Notes: a model not told the origin generated them from the sequence alone. Shown: positions 33,066 to 41,616, counted from the first letter of the stretch. The stretch is 64,000 nt of DNA from Capsulimonas corticalis (GCF_003574315.2 NZ_AP025739.1:7440001-7504000); one strand, 5' to 3'. Program-made: numbers and translations.

Positions 33066-33107
33066 CGGCCGTTAATATCGCCATGGAAATGGCGATATTA
33101 ACGGCCG
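33066..33107. repeat. Perfect 19-bp-arm hairpin in a spacer
   Basis: CGGCCGTTAATATCGCCAT (33066-33084) and its exact complement (33089-33107) are separated by GGAA only. It lies 98 bases after the hypothetical gene and well before the tRNA. It may be a terminator without a T tract or an RNA-processing site. Confidence 0.8.
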
Positions 33108-33261
33108 TTCCTCCCTCCATAGATCCCGTCTTCTCAAAACAAATTGTCTCCCGTCCTCCATATTCATCGTTTCGCTTGGTGATTTCCAGGTGCTGGGAAG
33201 AATAGCGGGTTCAGGATTGGGAGAAGGGATCGCGGCGGTCAAGAGAAAACAGTTCCGTGAT

Positions 33262-33309
33262 AAAAAACGAAAAAACCGTAAAATCGAAGCACGCGCTCGA
33301 TCTTACGGT
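33262..33309 (-). terminator. Intrinsic terminator of the tRNA-Asp gene
   Basis: On the minus strand ACCGTAAGATCGA pairs with TCGATTTTACGGT around a short loop (33275-33309), followed by T-rich sequence (33262-33274). It starts about 10 bases after the tRNA 3' end and is a strong Rho-independent terminator. Confidence 0.85.
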
Positions 33310-33319
33310 CGTTTTCTAC

Positions 33320-33396
33320 TGGCGGGGATGACGGGACTTGAACCCGCGGCCTCTGCCTTGACAGGGCAGCGCTCTAACCAATTGAGCTACACCCCC
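33320..33396 (-). tRNA. tRNA-Asp (GTC anticodon)
   Basis: The minus strand folds as a full cloverleaf of 77 bases. The acceptor stem GGGGGTG pairs with CATCCCC with one G-U pair, the D arm contains AGCTCAATTGGTTAGAGC, and the anticodon stem CTGCC/GGCAG carries loop CTGTCAA, giving anticodon GTC for aspartate. The T arm contains GGGTTCAAGTCCC. The discriminator base is G and CCA is encoded. Confidence 0.97.
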
Positions 33397-33512
33397 ATGG
33401 CCTTTTCGCTTTTTCCGCACTTCTCAGTAGCGGGCGAACGAGAACAAGTATACCCGGCGCTTCCCCCGGTGTCAATACCCTATCGCCAATATTTTCTAGA
33501 AGCCTTTTCGTA

Positions 33513-33541
33513 TTGACGACCCGCTCCCCTCCTGCCATAAT
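33513..33541 (+). promoter_or_regulatory. Promoter of the Gfo/Idh/MocA gene
   Basis: TTGACG (33513-33518), 17-bp spacer, CATAAT (33536-33541). Transcription should begin about 33548, two to three bases before the ATG at 33551, so the message would have essentially no leader. Confidence 0.7.
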
Positions 33542-33550
33542 GGTGGCATC

Positions 33551-34561
33551 ATGACAAAACTCACCACCGCCTTCCTGGGCGTCGCCCACATTCACACGCC
33601 GGATTTCGTACGCCGTCTCAATGCACGAAGCGGCGAGATCACCGTCAAATATGTTTATGACCGAGAAGCTGAGCGCGGGACGAAAGTCGCGGGCGAAGTG
33701 AACGCGCAGTTCGTATCCGATGTGGACACGATTCTGAACGACTCCGAAGTCACCTCCATTATCGTCTGCTCTGAGACGAAATTCCACGAGGATCTCGTAA
33801 TCCGCGCGGCCAAGGCGGGCAAGGATCTCTTTGTCGAGAAGCCTTTGGGATTCGGGGCGAAAGATTCGCAGGCGATCGCCGCCGCGATCAAGGAGGCGGG
33901 AGTTCTGTTCCAAACAGGCTTCTTCCAGCGCAGCAGTCCCATCAACCAGTTTATCAAGCGTGAGATCGAGGCCGGCAACCTGGGCAAGATCACCCGCGTG
34001 AGCTACTCCAACTGTCACCAGGCGGCGCTGGACGGCTGGTTCGACACCGACTGGCGTTGGCTCGCCGACAAATCCCTCGCCGGCGGCGGCGCGATGCTGG
34101 ACCTGGGCGCGCACATGCTGGACCTGATCATAGACACGATCATCCCCAGCGAAGGCGAAGTCACGAACCTCGCGGCGGCGCTCGGCAACAAGGGCGGCCG
34201 CTATGGAACGGAGATCGACGAGTTCGGCACGGCGCTCCTCACCTTCGCCTCCGGCGCCACGGCGGTATTCGACGCCAGCTGGATCGATCCCAAACTGCGC
34301 TCCGCCTGGGAGATCTATGGAACCGAAGGGCAGATTCAGGTCGCCGGAAATGACGTCCTGTACTTCTCCCAAAAAGTTGAAGGCGCGGACGGCTCCGCCG
34401 TCACCGACCTCCCCGAAAACGCGCCGCACGCCTTTGACCTGTGGGTCAACGCCCTCCAGGGCAAAGAACTCGTCGTCCCGCTCGTCAGCGTCGATCAAGC
34501 CGCCCTCGGCAGCACACTGATGGAGCGCATCTACATCGCGGCGGGGCGGACGACACGGTAA
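33551..34561 (+). CDS. Gfo/Idh/MocA-family NAD(P)-dependent oxidoreductase
   Basis: A 336-residue sugar- or inositol-type dehydrogenase. N-terminal Rossmann domain (TAFLGVAHIHTPDFVRRL, with an unusual GVAHIH in the glycine loop), the EKP motif in LFVEKPLG, and the C-terminal substrate domain with GGGAMLDLGAHMLDL carrying the catalytic His. No ribosome binding site precedes the ATG; the promoter position implies a leaderless message. The substrate is unknown; it stands alone. Confidence 0.9.
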   Translation: MTKLTTAFLGVAHIHTPDFVRRLNARSGEITVKYVYDREAERGTKVAGEVNAQFVSDVDTILNDSEVTSIIVCSETKFHEDLVIRAAKAGKDLFVEKPLGFGAKDSQAIAAAIKEAGVLFQTGFFQRSSPINQFIKREIEAGNLGKITRVSYSNCHQAALDGWFDTDWRWLADKSLAGGGAMLDLGAHMLDLIIDTIIPSEGEVTNLAAALGNKGGRYGTEIDEFGTALLTFASGATAVFDASWIDPKLRSAWEIYGTEGQIQVAGNDVLYFSQKVEGADGSAVTDLPENAPHAFDLWVNALQGKELVVPLVSVDQAALGSTLMERIYIAAGRTTR

Positions 34562-34596
34562 GCGATCAGGTTCGCAGTTAGGAGGGGTTCTTTCTT

Positions 34597-35379
34597 ATGT
34601 ACGAAGGTGAGTTCATCCACACGCAACAAAACTTAGACGACCGCAACAGTTGGCTCACCGTCAATGCCGCAGAAGTAGAACCCTTCCTTACTGCCCCGCG
34701 TGACTGCACAATTTTTACGTATAGCCGTTCAGAGCCTTCGGATCGGGCGACAACTCGATATGGCGGCTTGCCCTATTGGCCGAAAAACCGTCCGTGGCCC
34801 ATTTGTTCAGGACATGGACAGCATCAAGCCATGTCGATGCCCTATGTCGGGCAAATCGATTTTCGTCACACTCCAGAACACGACGCCATTCCTGGTGATG
34901 TATTGGTGCTGCATTACTGCTTTAAGTGCTCCACCTGGAACAGTCATGAGCGTCACACCGATCCAACCTGCGTTCTAACATGGTTAAGCAATATTCCTGA
35001 CGAAGACATAATCCAAGCAGACGATTTGCCTGCCTTCAGCAGCTCAGATGTCATTGGCCCTTTCTATGGCGCCCCTTGTATCACAGAAGACTATGAAGCT
35101 CCCAGCGAGTCTTACGGCGGAAATATTGCGGGCGAAAGTTATACGTTTCTGCAATTCACTCTGCAAGGGACAAAAATCGGAGGGTATCCGCCTCGCATTC
35201 AGGATGATTCTGTTGCGCCTGCACAGAAGTTTTTATGCGCCTTTGGTTCAATCCAACCGGCTGGGCTTGGCGAGACAGGCTATCACGGCGACGTATGTTG
35301 GGGGGATATGGGAAGTTTGATTGTTTATGTATCCAACAACCACCCCGGTGTGCTCTCCTGGTCAATTCAAAGCTATTGA
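34597..35379 (+). CDS. DUF1963-like (YwqG-type) hypothetical protein
   Basis: A 260-residue protein. The pattern TRYGGLPYWPKNRPWPIC, MPYVGQIDF, the central GDVLVLHYC, FTLQGTKIGGYPPRIQ and the late GDMGSLIVYVSN is that of DUF1963/YwqG-like proteins, which have no established activity and are often found near polymorphic-toxin immunity genes. Cysteines in HYCFKCSTW may bind a metal. GGAGG lies a little upstream of the start. GC content is below that of its neighbours. Confidence 0.65.
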   Translation: MYEGEFIHTQQNLDDRNSWLTVNAAEVEPFLTAPRDCTIFTYSRSEPSDRATTRYGGLPYWPKNRPWPICSGHGQHQAMSMPYVGQIDFRHTPEHDAIPGDVLVLHYCFKCSTWNSHERHTDPTCVLTWLSNIPDEDIIQADDLPAFSSSDVIGPFYGAPCITEDYEAPSESYGGNIAGESYTFLQFTLQGTKIGGYPPRIQDDSVAPAQKFLCAFGSIQPAGLGETGYHGDVCWGDMGSLIVYVSNNHPGVLSWSIQSY

Positions 35380-35396
35380 TCGCAAGCAAGGATAGG

Positions 35397-36212
35397 TTAC
35401 ACCGCCTCCGCCTCATAGTACTCCCCATTTTTCCTCACTTCCACCCGCGCGCCAAACAGCGCCGACAGATTCTCCGTCGTCAGTATTTCCGCCTTTGGCC
35501 CGTCTCGGAAAATCCGGCCGTCTTGCATTAAGATCACGCGCTGGATTTCCGGTAGGATCTCCGTAATGTGATGCGTGACCAGGATCAGGGTTTTGCCCTG
35601 GGCGGCAATTCGGCGCAGGGTTTCCAGAAAACGGCGGCTGGCGACGAGGTCGAGGCCCGTGGTCGGCTCATCCATCAGCAGGGCGCGGGGGTCTCGGACC
35701 AGGGCGCGGGCAATAAGAACGCGGCGGGCTTCGCCGGTGGACATCTGCTCCATGGGCTTTTGCGCCAGATGCTCCCCTTCCACCCACCTCAAGGCCGTGC
35801 GCGCCGCCGCGTGCATGTCGGGGGTGACGGTATGGTGGCTCGCCAACCCCTGGCTGGCGAAGAAGCCGGAGATGACGGCGTCGTAGCCGATCAGTTCGCT
35901 GTCGGTCGTGAAGGCCAGGTGGACGTCGGCGGAAACGATCCCGAGCAGCGCGCGCAGGTCGAAGACGTTCCAGCGGTCCTGGCCGAACAGGCTGATCGAT
36001 GGGCGATTGTCCGGGTGCGCCAGGGCGTAGTGCTGGCGCGTGATGAGTTTGATCAGCGTGGATTTACCGGATCCGTTCGGGCCGACAATGGCCGTATGTT
36101 CGCCCTCGGCGATCTCCAGCGAAAGCGCGTCCAAAATGTGGCGGCCGTTCCGCGACACCGTAGCCTCGTCGATCTTCAGCAGAGGAGCGCCGGATTTTGT
36201 GATTTCGTTCAT
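35397..36212 (-). CDS. ABC transporter ATP-binding protein (ModF/YlmA-like)
   Basis: A 271-residue ABC ATPase. Walker A is GPNGSGKST, the Q loop is in SLFGQD, the signature is MSTGEARRVLIARAL, Walker B is ALLMDEPTTGLD and the switch His is in LVTHH. No permease is adjacent. The sequence resembles the single-domain ATPases related to iron-siderophore and molybdate (ModF-type) systems. AGGAG precedes the ATG at 36212; the longer frame lies upstream without a site. Confidence 0.85.
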   Translation of the reverse strand: MNEITKSGAPLLKIDEATVSRNGRHILDALSLEIAEGEHTAIVGPNGSGKSTLIKLITRQHYALAHPDNRPSISLFGQDRWNVFDLRALLGIVSADVHLAFTTDSELIGYDAVISGFFASQGLASHHTVTPDMHAAARTALRWVEGEHLAQKPMEQMSTGEARRVLIARALVRDPRALLMDEPTTGLDLVASRRFLETLRRIAAQGKTLILVTHHITEILPEIQRVILMQDGRIFRDGPKAEILTTENLSALFGARVEVRKNGEYYEAEAV

Positions 36213-36318
36213 CGGGTCTCCTGAATGGGATGCGTTTCTTTTGTGACGTGTTCGATAATCCCGCCAAGGAGGGTTTCGGCAGCGGCGCCTCGGGAGAAGA
36301 CGGGTAGTTTGTCCCAGC

Positions 36319-37029
36319 TTAGCGCGCGAGCAGCAAACTGCGTTTGAAGTCTGGACCGAGCTCGGCGAGGGTGAGTTTGATATCGACGGGGCCTTGCGCG
36401 TAAGCGGCGACTTCGTAGGGATCGAACCAGAAGCGCAGACCGTCCGGCTCCACGACAAAGCGATTGAGCTGGGTGGGTGAGAGCTGGACAACTTCGCCGA
36501 TAAAGTCCGCGCGCGAATCGTGATGGAGCTTGTCCATCAATTTTGTCTCGACCTGCTTGCGGTAATCGGAGCCGTTCGTGAAGAAGTCCTTGAGAAACAT
36601 GCGCTGGGGCTTACCGTCCACCTCGGCAAAGTTGTACATCACGCGATAGGAATTGCCGTGGGCGCCGTCCGTGTACTCATAAAACTCCATGCCGACGCTG
36701 TAAAGGCGCGGAAACCAGTAGCGCTGATACATCGGGCTGGCGTCGAAACCATAGGGGTTTCGGGGCGGTTCTTTAGCCGTCTCCTGAAGCGCCATGCGCA
36801 CAAACGCCTGCTGCTGCTTTCGCACATCGGCGGCGATCGTGCGGTTCGCCAGCTCCGCCAGCGGCGTGTTGCTTCGCAGGACCGGATATTTGCACGTCGC
36901 CTCATAACGCTTGGCGCGCGACGCATGAATCGTGCGCAGTTTCGTCGGCGCCTGCGCGGTGGCGGCGGCCACGCAGGACAGCACGGCGACTGCGGCAGTC
37001 AAAGAAGCGAGACGATGGGATGTGATCAT
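36319..37029 (-). CDS. Secreted DUF3298-type protein
   Basis: A 236-residue exported protein: signal peptide LASLTAAVAVLSCVAAATAQA, then an N-terminal alpha/beta part (YPVLRSNTPLAELANRTIAADVRKQQQAF) and a C-terminal DUF3298 domain (SRADFIGEVVQLSPTQLNRFVVEPDGLRFWFDPYEVAAYAQGPVDIKLTLAEL), as in RsiV/PdaC-like proteins that bind lysozyme or peptidoglycan. It lacks an anti-sigma region. A GTG 12 bases earlier is a possible start. Confidence 0.75.
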   Translation of the reverse strand: MITSHRLASLTAAVAVLSCVAAATAQAPTKLRTIHASRAKRYEATCKYPVLRSNTPLAELANRTIAADVRKQQQAFVRMALQETAKEPPRNPYGFDASPMYQRYWFPRLYSVGMEFYEYTDGAHGNSYRVMYNFAEVDGKPQRMFLKDFFTNGSDYRKQVETKLMDKLHHDSRADFIGEVVQLSPTQLNRFVVEPDGLRFWFDPYEVAAYAQGPVDIKLTLAELGPDFKRSLLLAR

Positions 37030-37054
37030 GCGGTTTCTCACGCGAAACGGGCGG

Positions 37055-37990
37055 TTACTTGGCGGCGCGTTTTTGCGCGAGTTCGATCTGCCGCTGGCGC
37101 TCGGTGGCGCGGCGGCGCTTTTGCTCCGTCAGGCCGTCGTGGCAGTGCGGACAGCAAATGCCTTCTTCGTACTTCTCCGAAAGCTTGTCATCCGCCGTAA
37201 TCGCGCCGCCGCAGCCGAAGCAGCGGATCAAATCGCCGGGCTGCAATGCATGGTCGACCGCGACACGCTCGTCGAAGACGAAACACTCGCCGCGCCAGCG
37301 GCTCTCCTCCGCCGGAACCGTCTCCAGATACTTGAGGATGCCGCCCTGCAAATGGTAGACCTCCGGGAAGCCCTGGTCGATCATATAGGCCGACGCCTTT
37401 TCGCATCGGATCCCGCCGGTGCAGTACATCGCGATCTTTGTGTGGCGCTCCGGGTCGAGGTTGGCGCGGACGAATTCGGGGAAATCGCGGAACGTCCGCG
37501 TGTTCGGATCCACCGCGCCCTCGAACGTCCCGACCGCGACTTCGTAATCGTTGCGGGTATCGATCAACAGCACGCTGGGATCGGCGATCAGATCGTTCCA
37601 TTCCTCGGCGGGCACGTAAACCCCGACCTGACGGATCGAGCCGGCGCCGGGATCGCCCAGCCCCATGATCTCCCGCTTCAGGCGCACTTTCATGCGGGCG
37701 AAGGGAATGGTCTGGGAGTAGGACTCTTTGTGCTCCAGATCGGCAAACGGGCCGAGCGAACGCAGGCGCGCAAGCACCGCCTCCACGCCCGCGCGCGGGC
37801 CGGCGATCGTGCCGTTGACGCCTTCGGGGGCCAGGAGGATCGTCCCGCGCACGCCGCCGGCGTCACAGACGGCGCGCAGCGGCTCGCGAAGCTCGGCGAA
37901 CTCGGGGAAAGGAATAAATTTGTAGAAGGCGGCCACGAGATATTGAGACGCGGCGGCTTCCTCGGATTGCATGTTCATACCAAGAGACAT
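37055..37990 (-). CDS. trhO: tRNA uridine-34 hydroxylase (rhodanese-related, TrhO/YceA)
   Basis: A 311-residue protein of the TrhO family, which hydroxylates wobble uridine 34 of certain tRNAs using molecular oxygen. The N-terminal acylphosphatase-like domain (GVRGTILLAPEGVNGTIAG) and the rhodanese domain with active loop CTGGIRCEKASAYM are both complete. A C-terminal Cys-rich part (IRCFGCGGAI ... CCPHCH) is probably a zinc site. It is flanked by same-strand genes. Start chosen at the ATG giving MSLGMNMQ; MNMQ is possible. Confidence 0.92.
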   Translation of the reverse strand: MSLGMNMQSEEAAASQYLVAAFYKFIPFPEFAELREPLRAVCDAGGVRGTILLAPEGVNGTIAGPRAGVEAVLARLRSLGPFADLEHKESYSQTIPFARMKVRLKREIMGLGDPGAGSIRQVGVYVPAEEWNDLIADPSVLLIDTRNDYEVAVGTFEGAVDPNTRTFRDFPEFVRANLDPERHTKIAMYCTGGIRCEKASAYMIDQGFPEVYHLQGGILKYLETVPAEESRWRGECFVFDERVAVDHALQPGDLIRCFGCGGAITADDKLSEKYEEGICCPHCHDGLTEQKRRRATERQRQIELAQKRAAK

Positions 37991-38006
37991 GATACCCGAC
38001 ACCGCC

Positions 38007-38072
38007 GATTACGTCAGCGGCTGCGGGCGATTACGTCAGCGGCTGCGGGCGATTACGTCAGCGGCTGCGGGG
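38007..38072. repeat. Three tandem 22-bp repeats at a gene 3' end
   Basis: A 22-bp unit beginning GATTACGTCAGCGGCTGCGG is present at 38007, 38029 and 38051. The last copy encodes the C-terminal residues PQPLT and stop of the adjacent minus-strand gene, so the other two look like slippage or duplication copies placed after the stop codon. Confidence 0.85.
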
Positions 38073-39270
38073 CGATTTCCGCAAGCTGGGCGGGAGTGGG
38101 GAAACCGCGCACACGAAAACGCGGCGGGTAGAGGTCCTGCGCTTCGAACAGATCGCCGGCGACGGCGGCGACACGCTCCCAGGGCGCCGCGCCGAGCAGG
38201 ACGATGCCGCCGGCGGGGTCACGCTCGCTCAGCAGGATCTGATCCGCGCGGGGCAGCAGACTATCGACATCCCGCGCCCAGGAGGCCGAGGCCGTGACGA
38301 CGCCCGTTTTTTTATCCCGGTACGCCATGTACTCGGCGACGAAGATATCGGTGTTGTCCTTCGCATGCAGGGCGTTGAGGGAATTGGCCTGCTGCTGATA
38401 GTACTGCGCGAGCGCCTGGGCCGAAAGCAGCTTCAGCAGCGCATGGGCCGGATGCTCCGGCGGCGGCAGGTACGCTTCCCAGCGCGCTCCGAGCTGAAAG
38501 GCGAAGCCGGACATCGGGCGAGGTTTCTGAAGCACGTCCTGCGCGTACTTCGCCATTGCGACCAGCCCCTCAGGATCCTCGCTTCCGGTGACGATCAGCA
38601 CATCGCGGCTCGGGACCATCGCGACATGGCGTCCCTTCACGGCCAATGACGGAACGATCTCGGGCAATGGAAGGCGTGACGCGTCGTAGTTATCACGCCA
38701 CTCGGAGAGATAGAGACCAGAGCGCAGCGTTTTGAATCGGGAAGGACCGTCCGAAAGAAGATTTTGCGCGCCGAGCGACAGCGCCTCCTCGAAGGTCATC
38801 CCCCACTCCGCCAATTGATCGCGGCTGACCGAACGAATCGCCTGCGGCAGATCGTAGACGACCTCGACCGTGAGATGGTCGCCCAGGACGCGATACGGAG
38901 TGTCCATGGCCTGCGCGCCGCCAACGCGGTTTTCCAGCTTGAGATGCTCGAAGATGATCCGCTCCCGGACGCGCGCGCGCAGGTTCGCGCGGGCGTCGTC
39001 AGGCGAAATCGTCCCCACTGAGTCCAGGCTCGCGTAGAGGCGGGCGAAGCGCTCGATGACGCCGCGCCGGTTCCAGGGGAGAGCGGCCCGGTACTCGTCG
39101 TAGGCGTTCACCAGATACATGACCGCGACGCCGTCGCCGGGCGGCTTCAGGCAAAACCGATCCGAGTCGTACACCAGCGAATCCGAGTGGCCGGCCGCTT
39201 TCGCGGCGGCCATCATCAGCGCGGCGAAATCGTCTCCGCTCGCCGGTGGGAAAAGTTTACCGAACGCCAT
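38053..39270 (-). CDS. Large hypothetical protein, possibly DUF1444 (YtpQ)-like
   Basis: A 405-residue soluble protein. The middle segment PSLAVKGRHVAMVPSRDVLIVTGSEDPEGLVAMAKYAQDVL is reminiscent of DUF1444/YtpQ proteins, and the N-terminal part has DRFCLKPPGDGVAVMYLVNAYDEY. The family has no known activity. No signal peptide or membrane helix. The C-terminal end coincides with a tandem repeat. Part of a minus-strand cluster of housekeeping-like genes. Confidence 0.65.
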   Translation of the reverse strand: MAFGKLFPPASGDDFAALMMAAAKAAGHSDSLVYDSDRFCLKPPGDGVAVMYLVNAYDEYRAALPWNRRGVIERFARLYASLDSVGTISPDDARANLRARVRERIIFEHLKLENRVGGAQAMDTPYRVLGDHLTVEVVYDLPQAIRSVSRDQLAEWGMTFEEALSLGAQNLLSDGPSRFKTLRSGLYLSEWRDNYDASRLPLPEIVPSLAVKGRHVAMVPSRDVLIVTGSEDPEGLVAMAKYAQDVLQKPRPMSGFAFQLGARWEAYLPPPEHPAHALLKLLSAQALAQYYQQQANSLNALHAKDNTDIFVAEYMAYRDKKTGVVTASASWARDVDSLLPRADQILLSERDPAGGIVLLGAAPWERVAAVAGDLFEAQDLYPPRFRVRGFPTPAQLAEIAPQPLT

Positions 39271-39303
39271 TCCTTTGGTTCACGCGCCCGACGGCGCCGC
39301 CCT

Positions 39304-39798
39304 TCACGCGATATTCTGCGCTAAGTATATCCCAATCAAGCGCCCGCTTGCTGGAATCACGTTCAGCCAATCGTTGACATCGAACTCCAGATGCGCCAGC
39401 GTGGCGGTCGGCATATGCACGGCCGCGCCTCCAGGCAGCGCCAGCAGGTCCGCCAGCTCCTCAAAACCCGGATTGTGGCCCACCATCAGCACCCGCGACT
39501 TTTCCGCCGGAAGCGTGTTCACCACGAGCAGCAGCGTTCCCACGGTCGCCTCATAGATTGACGACGCCGTCACGATCTCTTCCGTGTATCCGGAAGCGCT
39601 CGCGGCGATCTGCGCCGTACGCCGGGCGCGACGAGCCCCCGACGTCACAACGCAATCCGGACGCCCGCCAAGAGCCGTCAGATGCCGCCCGATCTTTCGA
39701 ATGTCGGCTTCCCCGCGCTCGGTCAGATCGCGATCCGCATCTCCGCCCGGCGCATGCGCCTCCGCTTTTCCATGCCGCAGAAGAAACAACGTTTTCAT
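39304..39798 (-). CDS. SixA-like phosphohistidine phosphatase (histidine phosphatase superfamily)
   Basis: A 164-residue protein. The catalytic motif FLLRHGKAEA holds the nucleophilic His; RDLTERGEADI, VVTSGARRARRTAQIAA and VLMVGHNPGFEELADLL (second His) complete the pocket. Size fits SixA, which removes phosphate from phosphohistidine in phosphotransfer proteins. This window also encodes a hybrid kinase with an HPt domain, a possible but unproven target. Confidence 0.88.
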   Translation of the reverse strand: MKTLFLLRHGKAEAHAPGGDADRDLTERGEADIRKIGRHLTALGGRPDCVVTSGARRARRTAQIAASASGYTEEIVTASSIYEATVGTLLLVVNTLPAEKSRVLMVGHNPGFEELADLLALPGGAAVHMPTATLAHLEFDVNDWLNVIPASGRLIGIYLAQNIA

Positions 39799-39837
39799 GA
39801 GTCTCTCTTTCGGTGCAGATCCTCTTCACAGATTTCT

Positions 39838-40146
39838 TTACGCAGGCCGATCGTGGCCGCAGTTCCAGCAGGACGTAAATTGCCCTTCGACTTCTTCCCC
39901 ACATTGCGGGCAGGTCCAATCCGGAGCTTCCGTCGGAGTCTTCCCGCGCGCAATGATCCGCGCGGCCTCGGGCGCATCCGACTCGTTCACGACCCAGACT
40001 TCCGGCCAGATATCGGCGAAGCCCGCCATGTTGGTCTGACCGCGAATAAACTCGTGGTTCAGGCGCGTCGCGATGCCCTGGCTTTCCAGCTCGCCGCGAA
40101 CGACTTCCACGTCCATGATATAGGGAGAGGTGAATACTTTGATCAT
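39838..40146 (-). CDS. DUF2007-like domain with zinc ribbon
   Basis: A 102-residue protein: N-terminal DUF2007-like signal-transducing fold (MIKVFTSPYIMDVEVVRGELESQGIATRLNHEF ... EVWVVNESDAPEAARIIA) and a C-terminal zinc ribbon CPQC ... CWNC. Such proteins are small regulators of unknown partner. 39 bases before the SixA-like gene, same strand. Confidence 0.8.
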   Translation of the reverse strand: MIKVFTSPYIMDVEVVRGELESQGIATRLNHEFIRGQTNMAGFADIWPEVWVVNESDAPEAARIIARGKTPTEAPDWTCPQCGEEVEGQFTSCWNCGHDRPA

Positions 40147-40173
40147 TGGTATCTCGGTCGTCCGTCTGAAGGG

Positions 40174-41616
40174 TCACACACGTTCGAAGTCGATAAATCC
40201 CTGTTCCGGATCGACATTTGTCAGGCGGACGTGAACTCGGTCGCCGACGTCGAGTCCGCGTTCACCGTGCATGATGCGGCCTTCGACGGGCGGCGCGACG
40301 AGACGGACATAGGTCCCCTGCGCTTTGACGCCGGTAACGATCGCCGTAAATGTCTCGCCGATTCGGCCGTGCAGCAGTACGGCGGCGGCGGATTTGCGCA
40401 GGATCCGCTCCACGCGCTGCGCCGCGCTCGCGCGCTCGTTGCAGTGAGCCGCGATTGCGGTCAGCTCGTCGAGCGAGTAGGGACAGGGCGCGTCGATGCA
40501 CGCGGCTTTGAGAAGACGCTGGGTCACCAGATCGATATAGCGCCGGTTGGGCGCCGTCGAGTGCGTGTAGCCGTACACGGCGAGGCCGAAGTGCTCGCCC
40601 AGGTCGCCGCCCGCCGGGACCACGGTGTACTCACCCGGACCAAGCAGCTTGACGACGCTCAGGCACAGGTCGGGGAAATGGTCGGGATCGGCGGCTTTGC
40701 GGCGGGTGAGAAACCCGGAAAGCGCCACCGCGTCCGGCTCCGCCGGGAGCGCCTCGCCGAGCGGGCGCGCCAGCTCCACGATGCGCTCCCAGCGCGCCGG
40801 CCGGCGCACGATGCGCTGGATGGATGGAAACGAATGGGATTGGAGAAACCCGGAAACGGCCGTGTTCGCCGCCACCATGAAGTTCTCAATCAAATAGCGC
40901 GCATGGCCGCGCGGAGTCACCGCCAGATCGACCACGCGGCCGTTCTCAAGCACCGGACGAGCCTCGATGGTGTCGAACTCCAGAGCGCCCGCCGACAGGC
41001 GCACTTTGCGCAGATGCATCGAAACAGCGTCCTGCGTGCGCAGCTGCGCCGCCAATCCCGGCGTCGCCGCAATGGCTTCCGGGACAAGCGGGGCGCCTTC
41101 CAGCCAGGCGCCGACGGAATCGTAGGACAGCTTGGCGCGGCTGCGCACCCAGGCGCGGTAAATCCCGCTTTCCAGCACGTTGCCGTCGGGACCGACATGC
41201 AGCTCCGTCACCATCGCGAGGCGGTCCTGGCCGTCCCACAGCGAAGTCGCTCCCTCGGAGAGATCGCGCGGAAGCATGGGAAAGTTCTCGACGCCCGTGT
41301 AAACGGTCGTCGTGCGCTCGGCCGCCGCCCGGTCCAGCGGCGAACCGAGCGGCGCGAACGCGTCCACATCCGCGATGCCGACCATCAGCCGCACGCTCCC
41401 GTCGGACTGCGCCTCCGCGACCTCCACCTGGTCCAGATCCCGCGAATCCGGATTGTCGATTGACGACCAGAGCAGGCCGCGCAGGTCTCGCGCCCCGTCG
41501 TCATCCACCGAAGCGGGATGCTGCGCCTGTTCCAGGGTGGCGGGCGCAAATTCGATCGGGAACCCGGCGCCGAGCATTGCGCGCCGGGCGGCGGCGTGGA
41601 GGTCAAACGTGGACAT
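40174..41616 (-). CDS. RNB-domain exoribonuclease (RNase II/R family)
   Basis: A 480-residue 3'-to-5' exoribonuclease with an RNB domain (about 35-370) and a C-terminal S1 domain (about 405-480), and without the N-terminal cold-shock domains of RNase II/R. The active-site stretch IDNPDSRDLDQVEVAE has D54, D60 and D62, but Gln63 where E. coli RNase II has the fourth Asp. This form is seen in the Deinococcus-type subfamily. Later RNB motifs are LPRDLSEGATSL and TAPNRRYIDLVTQRLL. Probably turns over RNA in stress. Confidence 0.88.
   Translation of the reverse strand: MSTFDLHAAARRAMLGAGFPIEFAPATLEQAQHPASVDDDGARDLRGLLWSSIDNPDSRDLDQVEVAEAQSDGSVRLMVGIADVDAFAPLGSPLDRAAAERTTTVYTGVENFPMLPRDLSEGATSLWDGQDRLAMVTELHVGPDGNVLESGIYRAWVRSRAKLSYDSVGAWLEGAPLVPEAIAATPGLAAQLRTQDAVSMHLRKVRLSAGALEFDTIEARPVLENGRVVDLAVTPRGHARYLIENFMVAANTAVSGFLQSHSFPSIQRIVRRPARWERIVELARPLGEALPAEPDAVALSGFLTRRKAADPDHFPDLCLSVVKLLGPGEYTVVPAGGDLGEHFGLAVYGYTHSTAPNRRYIDLVTQRLLKAACIDAPCPYSLDELTAIAAHCNERASAAQRVERILRKSAAAVLLHGRIGETFTAIVTGVKAQGTYVRLVAPPVEGRIMHGERGLDVGDRVHVRLTNVDPEQGFIDFERV

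Noticed and set aside
33320-33396. Possible genomic island integrated at tRNA-Asp
   Set aside because: No integrase and no duplicated tRNA 3' end could be found on either side; only AT content and a palindrome hint at it.
39682-41463. 593-codon plus-strand frame across the DUF2007 and RNB genes
   Set aside because: It crosses the boundaries of three well-supported minus-strand genes and has the Arg/Ala/His composition of an antisense frame.
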